64,000 nucleotides of DNA from Planktothrix sp. FACHB-1365 (GTDB lineage: Bacteria > Cyanobacteriota > Cyanobacteriia > Cyanobacteriales > Microcoleaceae): contig NZ_JACJSC010000030.1 in NCBI RefSeq assembly GCF_014697575.1, positions 1-64,000 of the forward strand, given 5' to 3'. Position 1 is the stretch's first letter; every line of letters starts with the position of its first letter. Below the pieces are notes generated by a model that saw only the letters and a program-made list of their open reading frames with translations, was not told the origin of the DNA and made no database searches. The translations under genes were made by a program, and so were the position numbers. Shown here piece after piece: positions 36,603-45,804 of this stretch.

Positions 36603-39600
36603 TTAAAATTCTGCAACTAGCGATCGCATCCATTTAATCAGATTTTCAATCAGTTGCGGATCTTGGGGTGAAAATTGTTGAAATTGATCAATCGGTTGAT
36701 TTGTAATCAAAGCGATCGCACCTGTAAATGTCTTGAGTTGATTGATAAAAATTTCACTAAATTTTTGAGGATTTTCTGATAAAGCTCGACTATCATAAAA
36801 TACTAAAACAACCTTGCGATCGCTTTTTAATAAATCCCAATACGCTTGTAATTCTATCATCGTTTTTGGCGTTCCCTCTGCATAGGTCGAACACCCTGCT
36901 TTCACCATTTCTGTATAAATTTTGCTGCTGGGATTATTAGGATCAATAAATGTATTGTTATCAATCAAAATTGGCAGTATACTGGCGTTCAGGTTCGGTT
37001 CAGTTTGTATTTGATTCGTCAAACTTTGAGCCAGATTTTGCAAAATTAATTTTTGCATTTCCAGATTAACCTTAATTCCCGTTATTTCTAAAATCTCTGG
37101 ATGGGTCGTTGTGGGTTGACGATGCCAAGCTTGATAGAATTCAGGATAGCTCATATTTTGAGCGCAATTCCAAAGCACTTCCTGAATTTCAAGGTCATCA
37201 TCAAGACTGAAAAAATGAGATTTACGGCTGGATAGATAATATTTTGAAGTAGAAATAACTTCAGGATAAACTTGGTTGCTGCAAATCTTGATTAATGCTT
37301 CTTTTAAAAAATAGTCGATTTCTTCATCTAGGCGAATCATAGATAGTAAAGTATTGATGATTTCTAGGTTAATACAACCCATTTGCGTTAAATTGTTTAC
37401 AGCATCAATACGATTTAGTTCATCTTCATTCTGATCTTGTGAAACAGCCATGAAAACTTCCACAGCTTCGGAATTACCTGGATCAATTTTTCCTAATTGT
37501 ATTGCAGTATTAAAACAAGTTTTACTATCATTTGTATTAATGATTTCTTCGGTCAAAACTTCAACGGCTATTGGGTTACTGCTATTTTTACCCACTTCTC
37601 CTAATAGATTGATCACAAATTCTTTCTTCTTATCATCTTGACTATTGCGAAGAATTTGGCTGAGTGGCTCAATCACTTGTGGATATTGAATTAAATAATT
37701 ACTCAATTCCTCCTCGTTATCAGAATCTATTTCTATTTGTTCCCTTGTGTTAATCCAATAATTATCGGCTTCTTCTGGTAGTTCTTTAGAGCAATATTGA
37801 TCAACTAAAATCTTAACTGCTGTGAAATTTTTGGGATTAATCTTTATACTTAACTTTGCAGCTTCCTCTTGAACCCATGAGTCTTGACTTTGATTCATCA
37901 GTTCTGTTAGGGTTGCTGTAGCCTCAGCGCGTTTAATATCAAATTCAATTAACTTTTCAGCCACATCACAACGAATCTTCTCATTTTGGCTATTTTCCAT
38001 TAAGTTAGTGAGAATTTCAAGAGCCAGGGAATCATCCGAGTTAAAGTTTAATCGTTTTAAAGTAATTTGAACTTGCTTGGATTCTGAAGGATTAGAGTTA
38101 ATAAAATTAATTAGGTCTTCATCACTGATTGGGTCATCATTCTGTTCATCAGAACTTCTGGCTGCATAATCAGGATCAATTTTTTCTAAGAGTTTAATTA
38201 ACCGAAAACGTCCAGATTCTTTGATATTTTCCAGAGTCAAAAGATTCTGGATAAAATCAATCATAATAGAGTTTCGATAACCAAACTGTTCTAAAACTGA
38301 CAGCAATCCATTAAATACTTCTTGTTCACGCCCTCGTTGTGCATTTTTAATTCCCTCTGTCCAGCGTTCGATTTCATCATTGTAGTATGAAATACGGCGG
38401 CGAGAAAAACCTTTCTGAAACTCTGTTGATATATTATCTTCTATTTGTTGTACTTCTGTCTCAAGTTGTTCCGTTGTTTGTTCATAAAGTTCTCTATAAA
38501 TTATCTCCATAAAATTCAATAAATCTTTAATAGAAGTAGGGGCTAATTTTCTGAGAGTTGTCAAGTAAGGAAGTAAAGTATATTTAAAAAAATCTCTATT
38601 CTTTTTATTGATTTCTAAATCTTTTCTTAACCATGTTATAAAAATATCATGCTCAGGATTAACCTTTCCTAAACTATAGGTGATATCAGCAAGAATACTT
38701 GATAATTGTTCTGCTTTTTGGGGGTTATTTTTTTGAATCTGTAAATTTTCTATACCTTTTTTAATTAAAGCATCGGCTGTATAAATAGAATCAGTTTCTT
38801 GTAATAATGAACGGGCTGATTTTTCTAGCCAATGGGGATAAGATTGCCATTTATTATTGTTAGATTCCCAATAACTAAACCCATATCCAACAATTTGATC
38901 AAATACATTTTCTGCTTGACTAAAATTCTTAAATTCTGCCACTCCCAAAGCTGCGATAAAGTGAGCTTGAAACCGATAATAATTGTCACAATTATCTTGA
39001 AATGCTATTAATTTTTGCAGAAATTCTTCTTTCTGAGTGGTAGAAATATCTTCACGACCTAACCACAATAGAAATACCTCTTTCCACTGCTTTTCAAAAA
39101 TTCGATAGTTTTTACCTGAAATCGGTTGAGGATTTTGATTATTATGTTCACGGGGTAAAAAATAATCCCAATCTTTAATTGCTAAAGCTGCAAAATATTC
39201 CTCAAAGGTGGGATGATAGAACGCATAGACTTTTTCCCCTGGATTTTCAGCGGCTACACCCACCCGATTTAACCATCCTAAAGTTTTGGCTAAATCAAAC
39301 AACTCTGGGTCAATTTGATTAAAGATTTGTCGCACGAAACTTTCCCGTAACCGAAAGCGAGATTGAAATTGATCAATTGCTGTTAAGGCTAATTTTCCTA
39401 AAGCAGAATTCAATTTTTGTCTTTGCTGATCAGTTGTGCGGGTTTTATTCCACTCATAATGTACTTCGACAAATTGACGATAAAGTTCGGCTTTGGTTTC
39501 GGGTAAATTTCCTTGATCTCTTTGCCAAGTCCAACATAATAACGCTAACCGCAGGGGATTTTTAACTAAATCACAAATCCGTTCTTTCCCCGCTTGATTT

Positions 39601-40466
39601 AAAGCGGTGTCTAATTTTTGTCCACGTTCAGGGTTAATCCCTTGAAACCAATTTTCAATAAAATTATGAATTTGATCTCGATTAAAATTTAAGTTTCGAT
39701 AAATATCAAACTGGAAATTATAAAGTTCATTGCGGTTTGCTTCCCACAGGTTTAACCGACAAGTTAATACAATCCGTACATTTTTAATCCAACCTTCTTT
39801 TAATTGGGTTGCGAGGGTTTGTAAGGGATAATCAACCCCCATTTCATCTACCCCATCTAATAAAAGCCAAATTTTACCGTCTTTTAAACTTTTATTAAAA
39901 GCATCTTTTATCTTTTGAGGAGGATTTTCTAATTCTTGGGTTGCATCCCTTAACCAATCTTCTAAAATATACTCTCGTAGGGATCTTGTTCCTAAGTCAG
40001 CTAAAGAAACCCAAACGGGAATTTCATCAGTTTCTACTAATATCCATTCGGCAATTTTTTGTAATAAAGTTGTTTTTCCTGCGCCCGGTTCTCCAATAAT
40101 TGCAATTCGTTTTCCTTGACTTTTACTTTTTCCTTGCCCTAAAATATCTTCAAAGAAGGTATCATTGCTAATGGGAGTAATTTTTTCTTGATAAATTTCG
40201 CTTCCTTGTTCGGGTGAACCTTGATTTTTATCGCGTTTAGGTCGTTGTTGACGTTCTATTAATCCTAAAGGAACATAAATGTCTTCTCGTTCAAATTCTA
40301 AACCGTCTCCTCCGGTTACAATATTAGAGGTCATCCGGCTAAATTGTTCATGATCTGTAACAGTAGACCATGCTTTTTTAAATAAAGCATAACCAAAATC
40401 AAAATTTTCCGCAAATTCAGGATCGTTAGCTTTTAATTCTTCCAGGTGTTGGCGAAAGTCACTCAT
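36603..40466 (-). CDS. NACHT NTPase with HEAT-like repeats (NLR-like)
   Basis: 1287 residues. The first ~28 residues (MSDFRQHLEELKANDPEF...) resemble the start of a HigA-type antitoxin. A cyanobacterial NACHT lead-in follows (DIYVPLGLIERQQRP). The NTPase has Walker A GEPGAGKTT (125-133) and Walker B LLLDGVDE (201-208), then a winged-helix/STAND-like part. Residues ~520-1130 are helical with HEAT-like repeats. The last ~90 residues form a separate alpha/beta end (KVVLVFYDSRAL...ALITNQP). STAND NTPases oligomerise on ligand sensing; bacterial NACHT proteins include anti-phage sensors. The start is two bases after the toxin stop, so the genes are co-translated. Confidence 0.85.
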   Translation of the reverse strand: MSDFRQHLEELKANDPEFAENFDFGYALFKKAWSTVTDHEQFSRMTSNIVTGGDGLEFEREDIYVPLGLIERQQRPKRDKNQGSPEQGSEIYQEKITPISNDTFFEDILGQGKSKSQGKRIAIIGEPGAGKTTLLQKIAEWILVETDEIPVWVSLADLGTRSLREYILEDWLRDATQELENPPQKIKDAFNKSLKDGKIWLLLDGVDEMGVDYPLQTLATQLKEGWIKNVRIVLTCRLNLWEANRNELYNFQFDIYRNLNFNRDQIHNFIENWFQGINPERGQKLDTALNQAGKERICDLVKNPLRLALLCWTWQRDQGNLPETKAELYRQFVEVHYEWNKTRTTDQQRQKLNSALGKLALTAIDQFQSRFRLRESFVRQIFNQIDPELFDLAKTLGWLNRVGVAAENPGEKVYAFYHPTFEEYFAALAIKDWDYFLPREHNNQNPQPISGKNYRIFEKQWKEVFLLWLGREDISTTQKEEFLQKLIAFQDNCDNYYRFQAHFIAALGVAEFKNFSQAENVFDQIVGYGFSYWESNNNKWQSYPHWLEKSARSLLQETDSIYTADALIKKGIENLQIQKNNPQKAEQLSSILADITYSLGKVNPEHDIFITWLRKDLEINKKNRDFFKYTLLPYLTTLRKLAPTSIKDLLNFMEIIYRELYEQTTEQLETEVQQIEDNISTEFQKGFSRRRISYYNDEIERWTEGIKNAQRGREQEVFNGLLSVLEQFGYRNSIMIDFIQNLLTLENIKESGRFRLIKLLEKIDPDYAARSSDEQNDDPISDEDLINFINSNPSESKQVQITLKRLNFNSDDSLALEILTNLMENSQNEKIRCDVAEKLIEFDIKRAEATATLTELMNQSQDSWVQEEAAKLSIKINPKNFTAVKILVDQYCSKELPEEADNYWINTREQIEIDSDNEEELSNYLIQYPQVIEPLSQILRNSQDDKKKEFVINLLGEVGKNSSNPIAVEVLTEEIINTNDSKTCFNTAIQLGKIDPGNSEAVEVFMAVSQDQNEDELNRIDAVNNLTQMGCINLEIINTLLSMIRLDEEIDYFLKEALIKICSNQVYPEVISTSKYYLSSRKSHFFSLDDDLEIQEVLWNCAQNMSYPEFYQAWHRQPTTTHPEILEITGIKVNLEMQKLILQNLAQSLTNQIQTEPNLNASILPILIDNNTFIDPNNPSSKIYTEMVKAGCSTYAEGTPKTMIELQAYWDLLKSDRKVVLVFYDSRALSENPQKFSEIFINQLKTFTGAIALITNQPIDQFQQFSPQDPQLIENLIKWMRSLVAEF

Positions 40467-40468
40467 CG

Positions 40469-40825
40469 TTATTTTGACTCCTTTCTATTTAATAAGTAAT
40501 CTTGTTTACGCTGTTCAGCTAATTTAATTTCCTGTAAGGGCGTTTCTTGTGTTTTTTTAGCAAATCCATTTGTTAAAATAATTAAATTATTTTTTTCTAT
40601 AAACCCTAGAAATCTAAATATATTTCCATCTAAACTGACTCTAATTTCCCAGATATTATCTGTACCCTTCAATTTTTTTAACAATTTAATTGAAACTACC
40701 TCTGTTTCCATAATTAGCTTAAAAACATCGGAAATTTTCTTTTTTTGTGCTGTCGAGAGAGAATTAATAAACTTCTTAACTGGATCATTACCGGAGGCGG
40801 TTTTGTAATAGTCAATTTTTCGCAT
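40469..40825 (-). CDS. HigB/RelE-type toxin (Gp49-like)
   Basis: 118 residues with the RelE/HigB fold pattern of phage Gp49-like toxins: PVKKFINSLSTAQKKKISDVF, LLKKLKGTDNIWEIRVSLDGNIFRFLGFIEKNNLIILTNGFAKKTQ(E)TP. The W-E-x-R-V and F-x-K-K-T-x-x-TP blocks are the family core. Members cleave mRNA on the ribosome. The partner antitoxin (~100-residue XRE protein) normally starts right after it. Here the NACHT gene occupies that spot, 2 nt downstream. The toxin reads as full length and intact. Confidence 0.8.
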   Translation of the reverse strand: MRKIDYYKTASGNDPVKKFINSLSTAQKKKISDVFKLIMETEVVSIKLLKKLKGTDNIWEIRVSLDGNIFRFLGFIEKNNLIILTNGFAKKTQETPLQEIKLAEQRKQDYLLNRKESK

Positions 40826-40978
40826 TCATAGGGTATAACTCCTTGAGAGCATCTTATCAGCTTAAGGTTCAGGTTGTCTAGTTACCTGTAACAAATTATA
40901 GCACTTTTTTGAAACATGGACTCCTAAAACCTGGTTTGTTAAAGAAACTGGGTTTTTAATGGCCATTTTTGTTGTTTT

Positions 40979-41003
40979 GGTGCGTGCGCTTTGCTTACGC
41001 ACC
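40979..41003. repeat. REP-like hairpin GGTGCGT...ACGCACC
   Basis: A perfect 7-bp stem in the divergent region between the toxin and the VOC gene. It shares its core with the inverted repeat at 19708-19758. Confidence 0.55.
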
Positions 41004-41051
41004 CTACGAAGATTGTTATATAATTAATATATTGTTTTGTTTTGGGATGTT

Positions 41052-41414
41052 ATGCAAATCAATAAATATCTTCATGCTGCTATTTTAGTGTCTGATTTAG
41101 AACAATCAGAAGAATTTTATAGTCAAGTTTTAGGTTTAGAAAAAATAGAACGTCCCTTGAACTTTCCGGGGATTTGGTATCAAGTTGGTGAGTTTCAAAT
41201 TCATTTAATTCAAGCTGAAACTGTAATTAACGATCAAGTTAATAATCAGAAATGGGGACGAAATCGACATTTGGCTTTTGCTGTTGAAGATTTAGAAACT
41301 GCGAAACAACAGTTAATGACTTATAATTGTTCTTTTCAAATGAGTGCTTCCGGTCGCCCTGCATTGTTTACACAAGATCCTGATGGTAATATAATTGAAT
41401 TAAATGAAGCATGA
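41052..41414 (+). CDS. VOC (glyoxalase/bleomycin-resistance fold) protein
   Basis: 120 residues from the ATG at 41052; an in-frame TTG at 41037 is less likely. Two beta-alpha-beta-beta-beta modules: LHAAILVSDLEQSEEFYSQVLGL and RHLAFAVEDLETAKQQL, with DPDGNIIELNE at the end. The metal-type ligands His (LHAAI), His (FQIHL), His (RHLAF) and Glu (IELNE) are present, so a metal-dependent lyase or dioxygenase activity is possible. The substrate is unknown. Its stop overlaps the start of the next gene (ATGA), implying translational coupling. Confidence 0.82.
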   Translation: MQINKYLHAAILVSDLEQSEEFYSQVLGLEKIERPLNFPGIWYQVGEFQIHLIQAETVINDQVNNQKWGRNRHLAFAVEDLETAKQQLMTYNCSFQMSASGRPALFTQDPDGNIIELNEA

Positions 41415-42706
41415 AAATTATTGCTTATTGTTATACTGATCCGTTGTTTGAACAACCCCCAGATCGGATAATTTGGGGATGGGAAGTGGATCGGGTTTAT
41501 CAAGATTTAGGCGAAAGAGAAGAACTAGAACAATTATTGAAAGATTGTGATTTAGAACCGCCAGAATATTTATTAATTCGACGGTTAGAAGAGTTAGGAG
41601 ATTCAGTTTTAGAAGTGAGCGATCGCTTACAAAAGTTAGAATCATTTCAAATTAATATTATTGCTATTGAATCAGATTTTAACACCTCTGATACTACAAT
41701 TAATCGGTGTGATTTAATGCAATTATTTATAGAAATTCAAAATCGCCAACGTAGTCGTCGGATTCGTCAGGGACACGCTAAAAATCGAATTAAAGCCTTA
41801 CCTCCGCCTGGGAAAGCACCTTACGGATATCGAAGAGGAAAAGACCGTTATATTTTAGATCGCAGCGTTTCTCCTATTGTTAAAGAGTTTTTTGATCGGT
41901 TTTTAATTTACGGGTCTTTGCGAGGTGCGGTGCGCTATTTAGAAAAGCGATATGGGAAAAAAATATCGGTAACAACGGGACGAAGATGGTTAACAAACCC
42001 AGTTTATCGAGGGGATTTAGAATATAAAAATGGGGAGATTATTTCTAATACCCATATTCCGATTATATCACGGGATGAAGGTGCCCAGGTGGATCGATTA
42101 TTGCGCCGAAATCAACGCCTTCCCCCCCGAACTGCGAGTGCGCCGCGTTCGTTAGCGGGGTTAGTTGTTTGTGGAGAATGTCAATCTTCTCTGACGGTTT
42201 CACGAGTTACAACCTATCGTAAAGATCAAGAATATTTATATTTACGTCCTACAAATTGTCCGCGAAATCCTAAGTGTAAAGCTTTATCTTATCAAACAGG
42301 ATTAGAGTTAACCATTGAACGAATTTGTCAAGATTTACCAGAGGCGGTTGCTGAGTTAAATTTACCGGATTTACAAATTGTTAAACAAGGTATGATTCAG
42401 GAGATTAACCAAAAACAGGAGATTTTGTTACAAATTCCTGATTTATTAACTTCGGGAATATTAGATTTAGAAACAGCAGAGTTAAGAACTTATAAATTGC
42501 GGACAGAAATTGCTCAATTACAAGGAAAATTAGCCCAACTTCCGCCAGTTAATTTAAAAGAAACGGCGCAAGCAGTTTGTATTCCACAGTTTTGGTTGGA
42601 TTTATCCGAACCTGAACGACGGTTTTATTTTCGAGAGTTTATTCAAAAAATTGAGATTATTCGAGATGGGGATAATTGGGAGTTAAAGCTAATCTTTATT
42701 TTTTAA
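41411..42706 (+). CDS. Serine-recombinase-family protein with degenerate catalytic domain
   Basis: 431 residues. After a ~115-residue resolvase-like N-terminus comes a recombinase domain (PPGKAPYGYRRGKDRYILD, IVKEFFDRFL, VTTGRRWLTNPVYRGDLEY), a zinc ribbon (CGECQSSL...CPRNPKC) and a coiled C-terminal part. This is the large-serine-recombinase order, similar to cyanobacterial XisF. The N-terminus (IIAYCYTDPLFEQPP) lacks the expected Y-x-R-V-S nucleophile motif, and the D-R-L-x-R-S helix is RRLEELGDS. It may bind DNA without recombining it. It overlaps the VOC gene by 4 nt. Confidence 0.75.
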   Translation: MKIIAYCYTDPLFEQPPDRIIWGWEVDRVYQDLGEREELEQLLKDCDLEPPEYLLIRRLEELGDSVLEVSDRLQKLESFQINIIAIESDFNTSDTTINRCDLMQLFIEIQNRQRSRRIRQGHAKNRIKALPPPGKAPYGYRRGKDRYILDRSVSPIVKEFFDRFLIYGSLRGAVRYLEKRYGKKISVTTGRRWLTNPVYRGDLEYKNGEIISNTHIPIISRDEGAQVDRLLRRNQRLPPRTASAPRSLAGLVVCGECQSSLTVSRVTTYRKDQEYLYLRPTNCPRNPKCKALSYQTGLELTIERICQDLPEAVAELNLPDLQIVKQGMIQEINQKQEILLQIPDLLTSGILDLETAELRTYKLRTEIAQLQGKLAQLPPVNLKETAQAVCIPQFWLDLSEPERRFYFREFIQKIEIIRDGDNWELKLIFIF

Positions 42707-42707
42707 T

Positions 42708-43736
42708 TTATACTTTAACACAATATTGATTCCGACCTTTTTGTTTTGCTTCATAAAGGGCTTGATCAGCAATTTCTAATAACTGTTGAGAAGAGGTATG
42801 AGCTTGGGGAATTCGATAAGAAATCCCGATACTGACCGTTACAATAGAACTCACCCTTGAATACTCATGATTAATTTTAAGCTGTTGGACTTCTTGATGA
42901 ATGGTTTTTGCGACTTTCAGAGCCCCTTGTAAATCCGTATTAGGAAGAATAATGGCAAATTCTTCTCCACCATAGCGAGCTACTAAATCTGTAGAATTAT
43001 TAATAGATCGATCTAAGGCTTGGGCGACTAATTTCAAGCAAATATCTCCGGCGGGATGTCCATAATGATCATTATAATTTTTAAAATAATCTAAATCACA
43101 AAGCAGTAAAGCTAAGGGTTGTTGTTCCTCGATCATTTGTTTCCAAACTTGATCGAAATATTCATCAAAATGTCGACGGTTAGCCAAACTGGTTAAACTA
43201 TCACAAGAGGCTAAATTTTGCAATTGACGGTTCACAGTTTGTAAAGTTTCCTCGGCTTTTTTACGGGTTTTAATTTCATTTTGTAATTGATTATTTTGTT
43301 GTAATAATTTTTGATTTTGTGTCATTAATTGTTGTTTTAACAGACAAATTGTTAACTGATTTTTGACCCGTGCTAACACTTCATCAACTTTGAACGGTTT
43401 AGTAATATAGTCTACCCCTCCTACAGAAAACGCTTTGATAATATCTTCAACTTGATTCAGCGCACTAATAAAAATAATAGGAATTTCATCGGTGTCTGGA
43501 GAGGATTTTAGCTGATGACATAACTCATATCCTGTCACCTGGGGCATTCTAATATCGAGTAAAATTAAATCGGGTTTTAAAGCGGTAATGGCGATCATTG
43601 CCATGTCAGCATTTAAGGCTTTGCGGACATAATATCCCTGTTGAGTTAACAACGCTGACAAAACCCGAATATTATCCGGTTCATCATCGATGATGAGTAA
43701 ATTTCCCTGAGTTGAAAAAGTTTCATCTTGTTCCAT
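42708..43736 (-). CDS. Response regulator with GGDEF diguanylate cyclase
   Basis: 342 residues. A receiver domain (~12-128) has the acidic IIDDEPDN, phospho-Asp in LILLDIRMP and Lys in YITKPF. A Gln-rich coiled coil (135-175) links it to a GGDEF domain with active-site YGGEEF, making c-di-GMP from two GTP. The inhibitory RxxD site five residues upstream reads NSTD, so product inhibition is probably absent. It starts 3 nt after the stop of a REC-GGDEF-EAL gene; the two form one operon. Confidence 0.93.
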   Translation of the reverse strand: MEQDETFSTQGNLLIIDDEPDNIRVLSALLTQQGYYVRKALNADMAMIAITALKPDLILLDIRMPQVTGYELCHQLKSSPDTDEIPIIFISALNQVEDIIKAFSVGGVDYITKPFKVDEVLARVKNQLTICLLKQQLMTQNQKLLQQNNQLQNEIKTRKKAEETLQTVNRQLQNLASCDSLTSLANRRHFDEYFDQVWKQMIEEQQPLALLLCDLDYFKNYNDHYGHPAGDICLKLVAQALDRSINNSTDLVARYGGEEFAIILPNTDLQGALKVAKTIHQEVQQLKINHEYSRVSSIVTVSIGISYRIPQAHTSSQQLLEIADQALYEAKQKGRNQYCVKV

Positions 43737-43739
43737 AAT

Positions 43740-45536
43740 TTACCATTGGGGAGTTAATGAAAGCAATTTAATTAATTGTTCTCCGGGTAACGGTTTAGAA
43801 AATAAATATCCCTGCCCAAATCCACAATTTAATTCTTTAAGGATGGCTAATTGTTCAGGTAATTCAATCCCTTCAGCAACCACACTCATATTCATGGTTT
43901 TAGCTAAACTAATAATCACAGGAATTAAGCCAACATTTTCCGATTCTAAGTTAAGACGTTGAACAAAGGATTTATCAACTTTTAGGGTGTCAACCGGAAA
44001 AGAATGGAGATAACTTAGGGAAGAATAACCGGTTCCAAAATCATCAATACTAATTAAAATACGACGTTTTCTGAGTTCTTTGAGAATGATAGCTACATCC
44101 TTATCATTCTCCATAATTGCACTTTCGGTAATTTCCAATTTTAAACAATCAGGATCAAGTTGACTTTGTTCTAACACTTGATCAATTTGTTCTAATAAAT
44201 TGGGTTGAGCAAACTGTTTAACGGATAAATTAACACTGACAAATAAACTAGAATCCACTAAATTTTGTTTTTGCCAAGTTTGCAGTTGATGACAGGCTTC
44301 AAATAAAACCCAATAGCCAATGGGAGTAATTAAACCTGTTTCTTCAGCAATGGGAATAAATAGACCGGGTGGAACTAAACCCCGTTCAGGATGACGCCAT
44401 CGAACTAAGGCTTCAAATCCAGCAATTTTTCCGGTATTCAAATCAACAATCGGTTGATAATGAACGACTAACTCTTGCTGTTCCAGACCCCGACGTAAAT
44501 CGGTTTCTAACTGTAATCGCTCTAAAGCAGCCGCGTGCATCACCGGATCAAAGATATGATATTGTCCTTTTCCTAATGCTTTAGCTCGATACATGGCTGT
44601 ATCTGCATCACGCAGTAAATGTTCTGGTTCATTATAGTCTGAATGACCGATTACAATCCCAATACTAGCATTAATAAAAACTTCATGTCGTTCTAAATGA
44701 AAAGGTTTAGAAAAAGAGTCTAAAATCTGATCGGCTAATTCAATAACATGGGGAAAGTCGGGAATTTCCGTTAATAAAATCGCAAATTCGTCTCCTCCTA
44801 GACGGGCTAATGTATTCTGGGGTTTAATATAACTGTTGAGACGACGAGCAATTAAAATCAAGAGTTCATCCCCGACTATATGCCCTAAAGAATCATTCAC
44901 AACTTTAAAGCGATCGCAATCTAAAAATAATACCGCAAACTGATAATTAGGGTCAGCTTTAGATCGTTGAATAGATTGGTGTAAATCCGTCATTAATAAG
45001 GCTCGGTTGGGTAAACCTGTTAAGGCATCATGAAGGGCCATTTTTAATAATTTAGCATTAGCTTCTTCAAGTTGCTGAGTCCGTTCTTTTACCCGTGCTT
45101 CTAATTTTGAATTTAAAACCCGAATTTCCAATTCTGCGGATCGTAATGCTAATTGATTTTGAACTCGTGCTAAAACTTCTTCAAATTGGAAGGGTTTAGT
45201 AATATAGTCTACTCCACCGACTTGAAAGCCTTTGACTTTATCGAGAACATCATCTAAAGCACTTAAAAAGATCACTGGAATTTCTGCGGTTTTAGCATTA
45301 GCTTTGAGATTCTGACAAACCTCATAACCATCCATTTCTGGCATCATAATATCCAGCAAAATTAAATCAGGAGCAACGGTTTGAGCCGCCGTTAATGCCA
45401 TCGCACCATTTAAAGCTTTGCGTACATTGTATCCTTGACGAGTGAGCATTCGGGACAACAAATGGAGGTTGTCCGGTGTATCATCAACGATGAGAATATC
45501 TTCAGTTTTTGTTAAATCTAGGTTGTAATGATTCAT
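43740..45536 (-). CDS. Response regulator with GGDEF and EAL domains
   Basis: 598 residues from the ATG at 45536, which puts the receiver at the N-terminus; starts at 45578 or TTG 45584 would add up to 16 residues. Receiver: ILIVDDTPDN, LILLDIMMPEMDGYE, YITKPF. Then a coiled coil, a GGDEF domain with intact LGGDEF, and an EAL domain with FEALVRW, LEITESAI and DDFGTGYSSL, the motifs of an active c-di-GMP phosphodiesterase. Both activities are therefore possible, with phosphorylation choosing the output. The I-site RxxD is replaced (KPQN). Confidence 0.93.
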   Translation of the reverse strand: MNHYNLDLTKTEDILIVDDTPDNLHLLSRMLTRQGYNVRKALNGAMALTAAQTVAPDLILLDIMMPEMDGYEVCQNLKANAKTAEIPVIFLSALDDVLDKVKGFQVGGVDYITKPFQFEEVLARVQNQLALRSAELEIRVLNSKLEARVKERTQQLEEANAKLLKMALHDALTGLPNRALLMTDLHQSIQRSKADPNYQFAVLFLDCDRFKVVNDSLGHIVGDELLILIARRLNSYIKPQNTLARLGGDEFAILLTEIPDFPHVIELADQILDSFSKPFHLERHEVFINASIGIVIGHSDYNEPEHLLRDADTAMYRAKALGKGQYHIFDPVMHAAALERLQLETDLRRGLEQQELVVHYQPIVDLNTGKIAGFEALVRWRHPERGLVPPGLFIPIAEETGLITPIGYWVLFEACHQLQTWQKQNLVDSSLFVSVNLSVKQFAQPNLLEQIDQVLEQSQLDPDCLKLEITESAIMENDKDVAIILKELRKRRILISIDDFGTGYSSLSYLHSFPVDTLKVDKSFVQRLNLESENVGLIPVIISLAKTMNMSVVAEGIELPEQLAILKELNCGFGQGYLFSKPLPGEQLIKLLSLTPQW

Positions 45537-45804
45537 TTCAATTGGAAACAGATAAGATAGGGTATAGATTGAGGTCATTCCCAATCACTACAGGTTGGAA
45601 TCAAGACCTATTCTGATTGTTAATGGATGTACTGGGTAAAGGTTCTCCGGGGATGTGGGTATTGGGTAAAGTGGCTTACCTCATTAAACCGAACTGTCTC
45701 AATTCCATAAAATACAAACCATAATTATAACATTTTGTTAGAGCTTTACTCAATTCCTGTGGGTTTCATGTCCTGAACATTGGTGTCAAGGTTTTTGAAA
45801 AAAA

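Noticed and set aside
36603-42706. Prophage or integrative element
   Set aside because: A recombinase-family gene and a phage-type toxin are present, but there are no structural phage genes, no tRNA attachment site and no flanking direct repeats, and the recombinase lacks catalytic residues.
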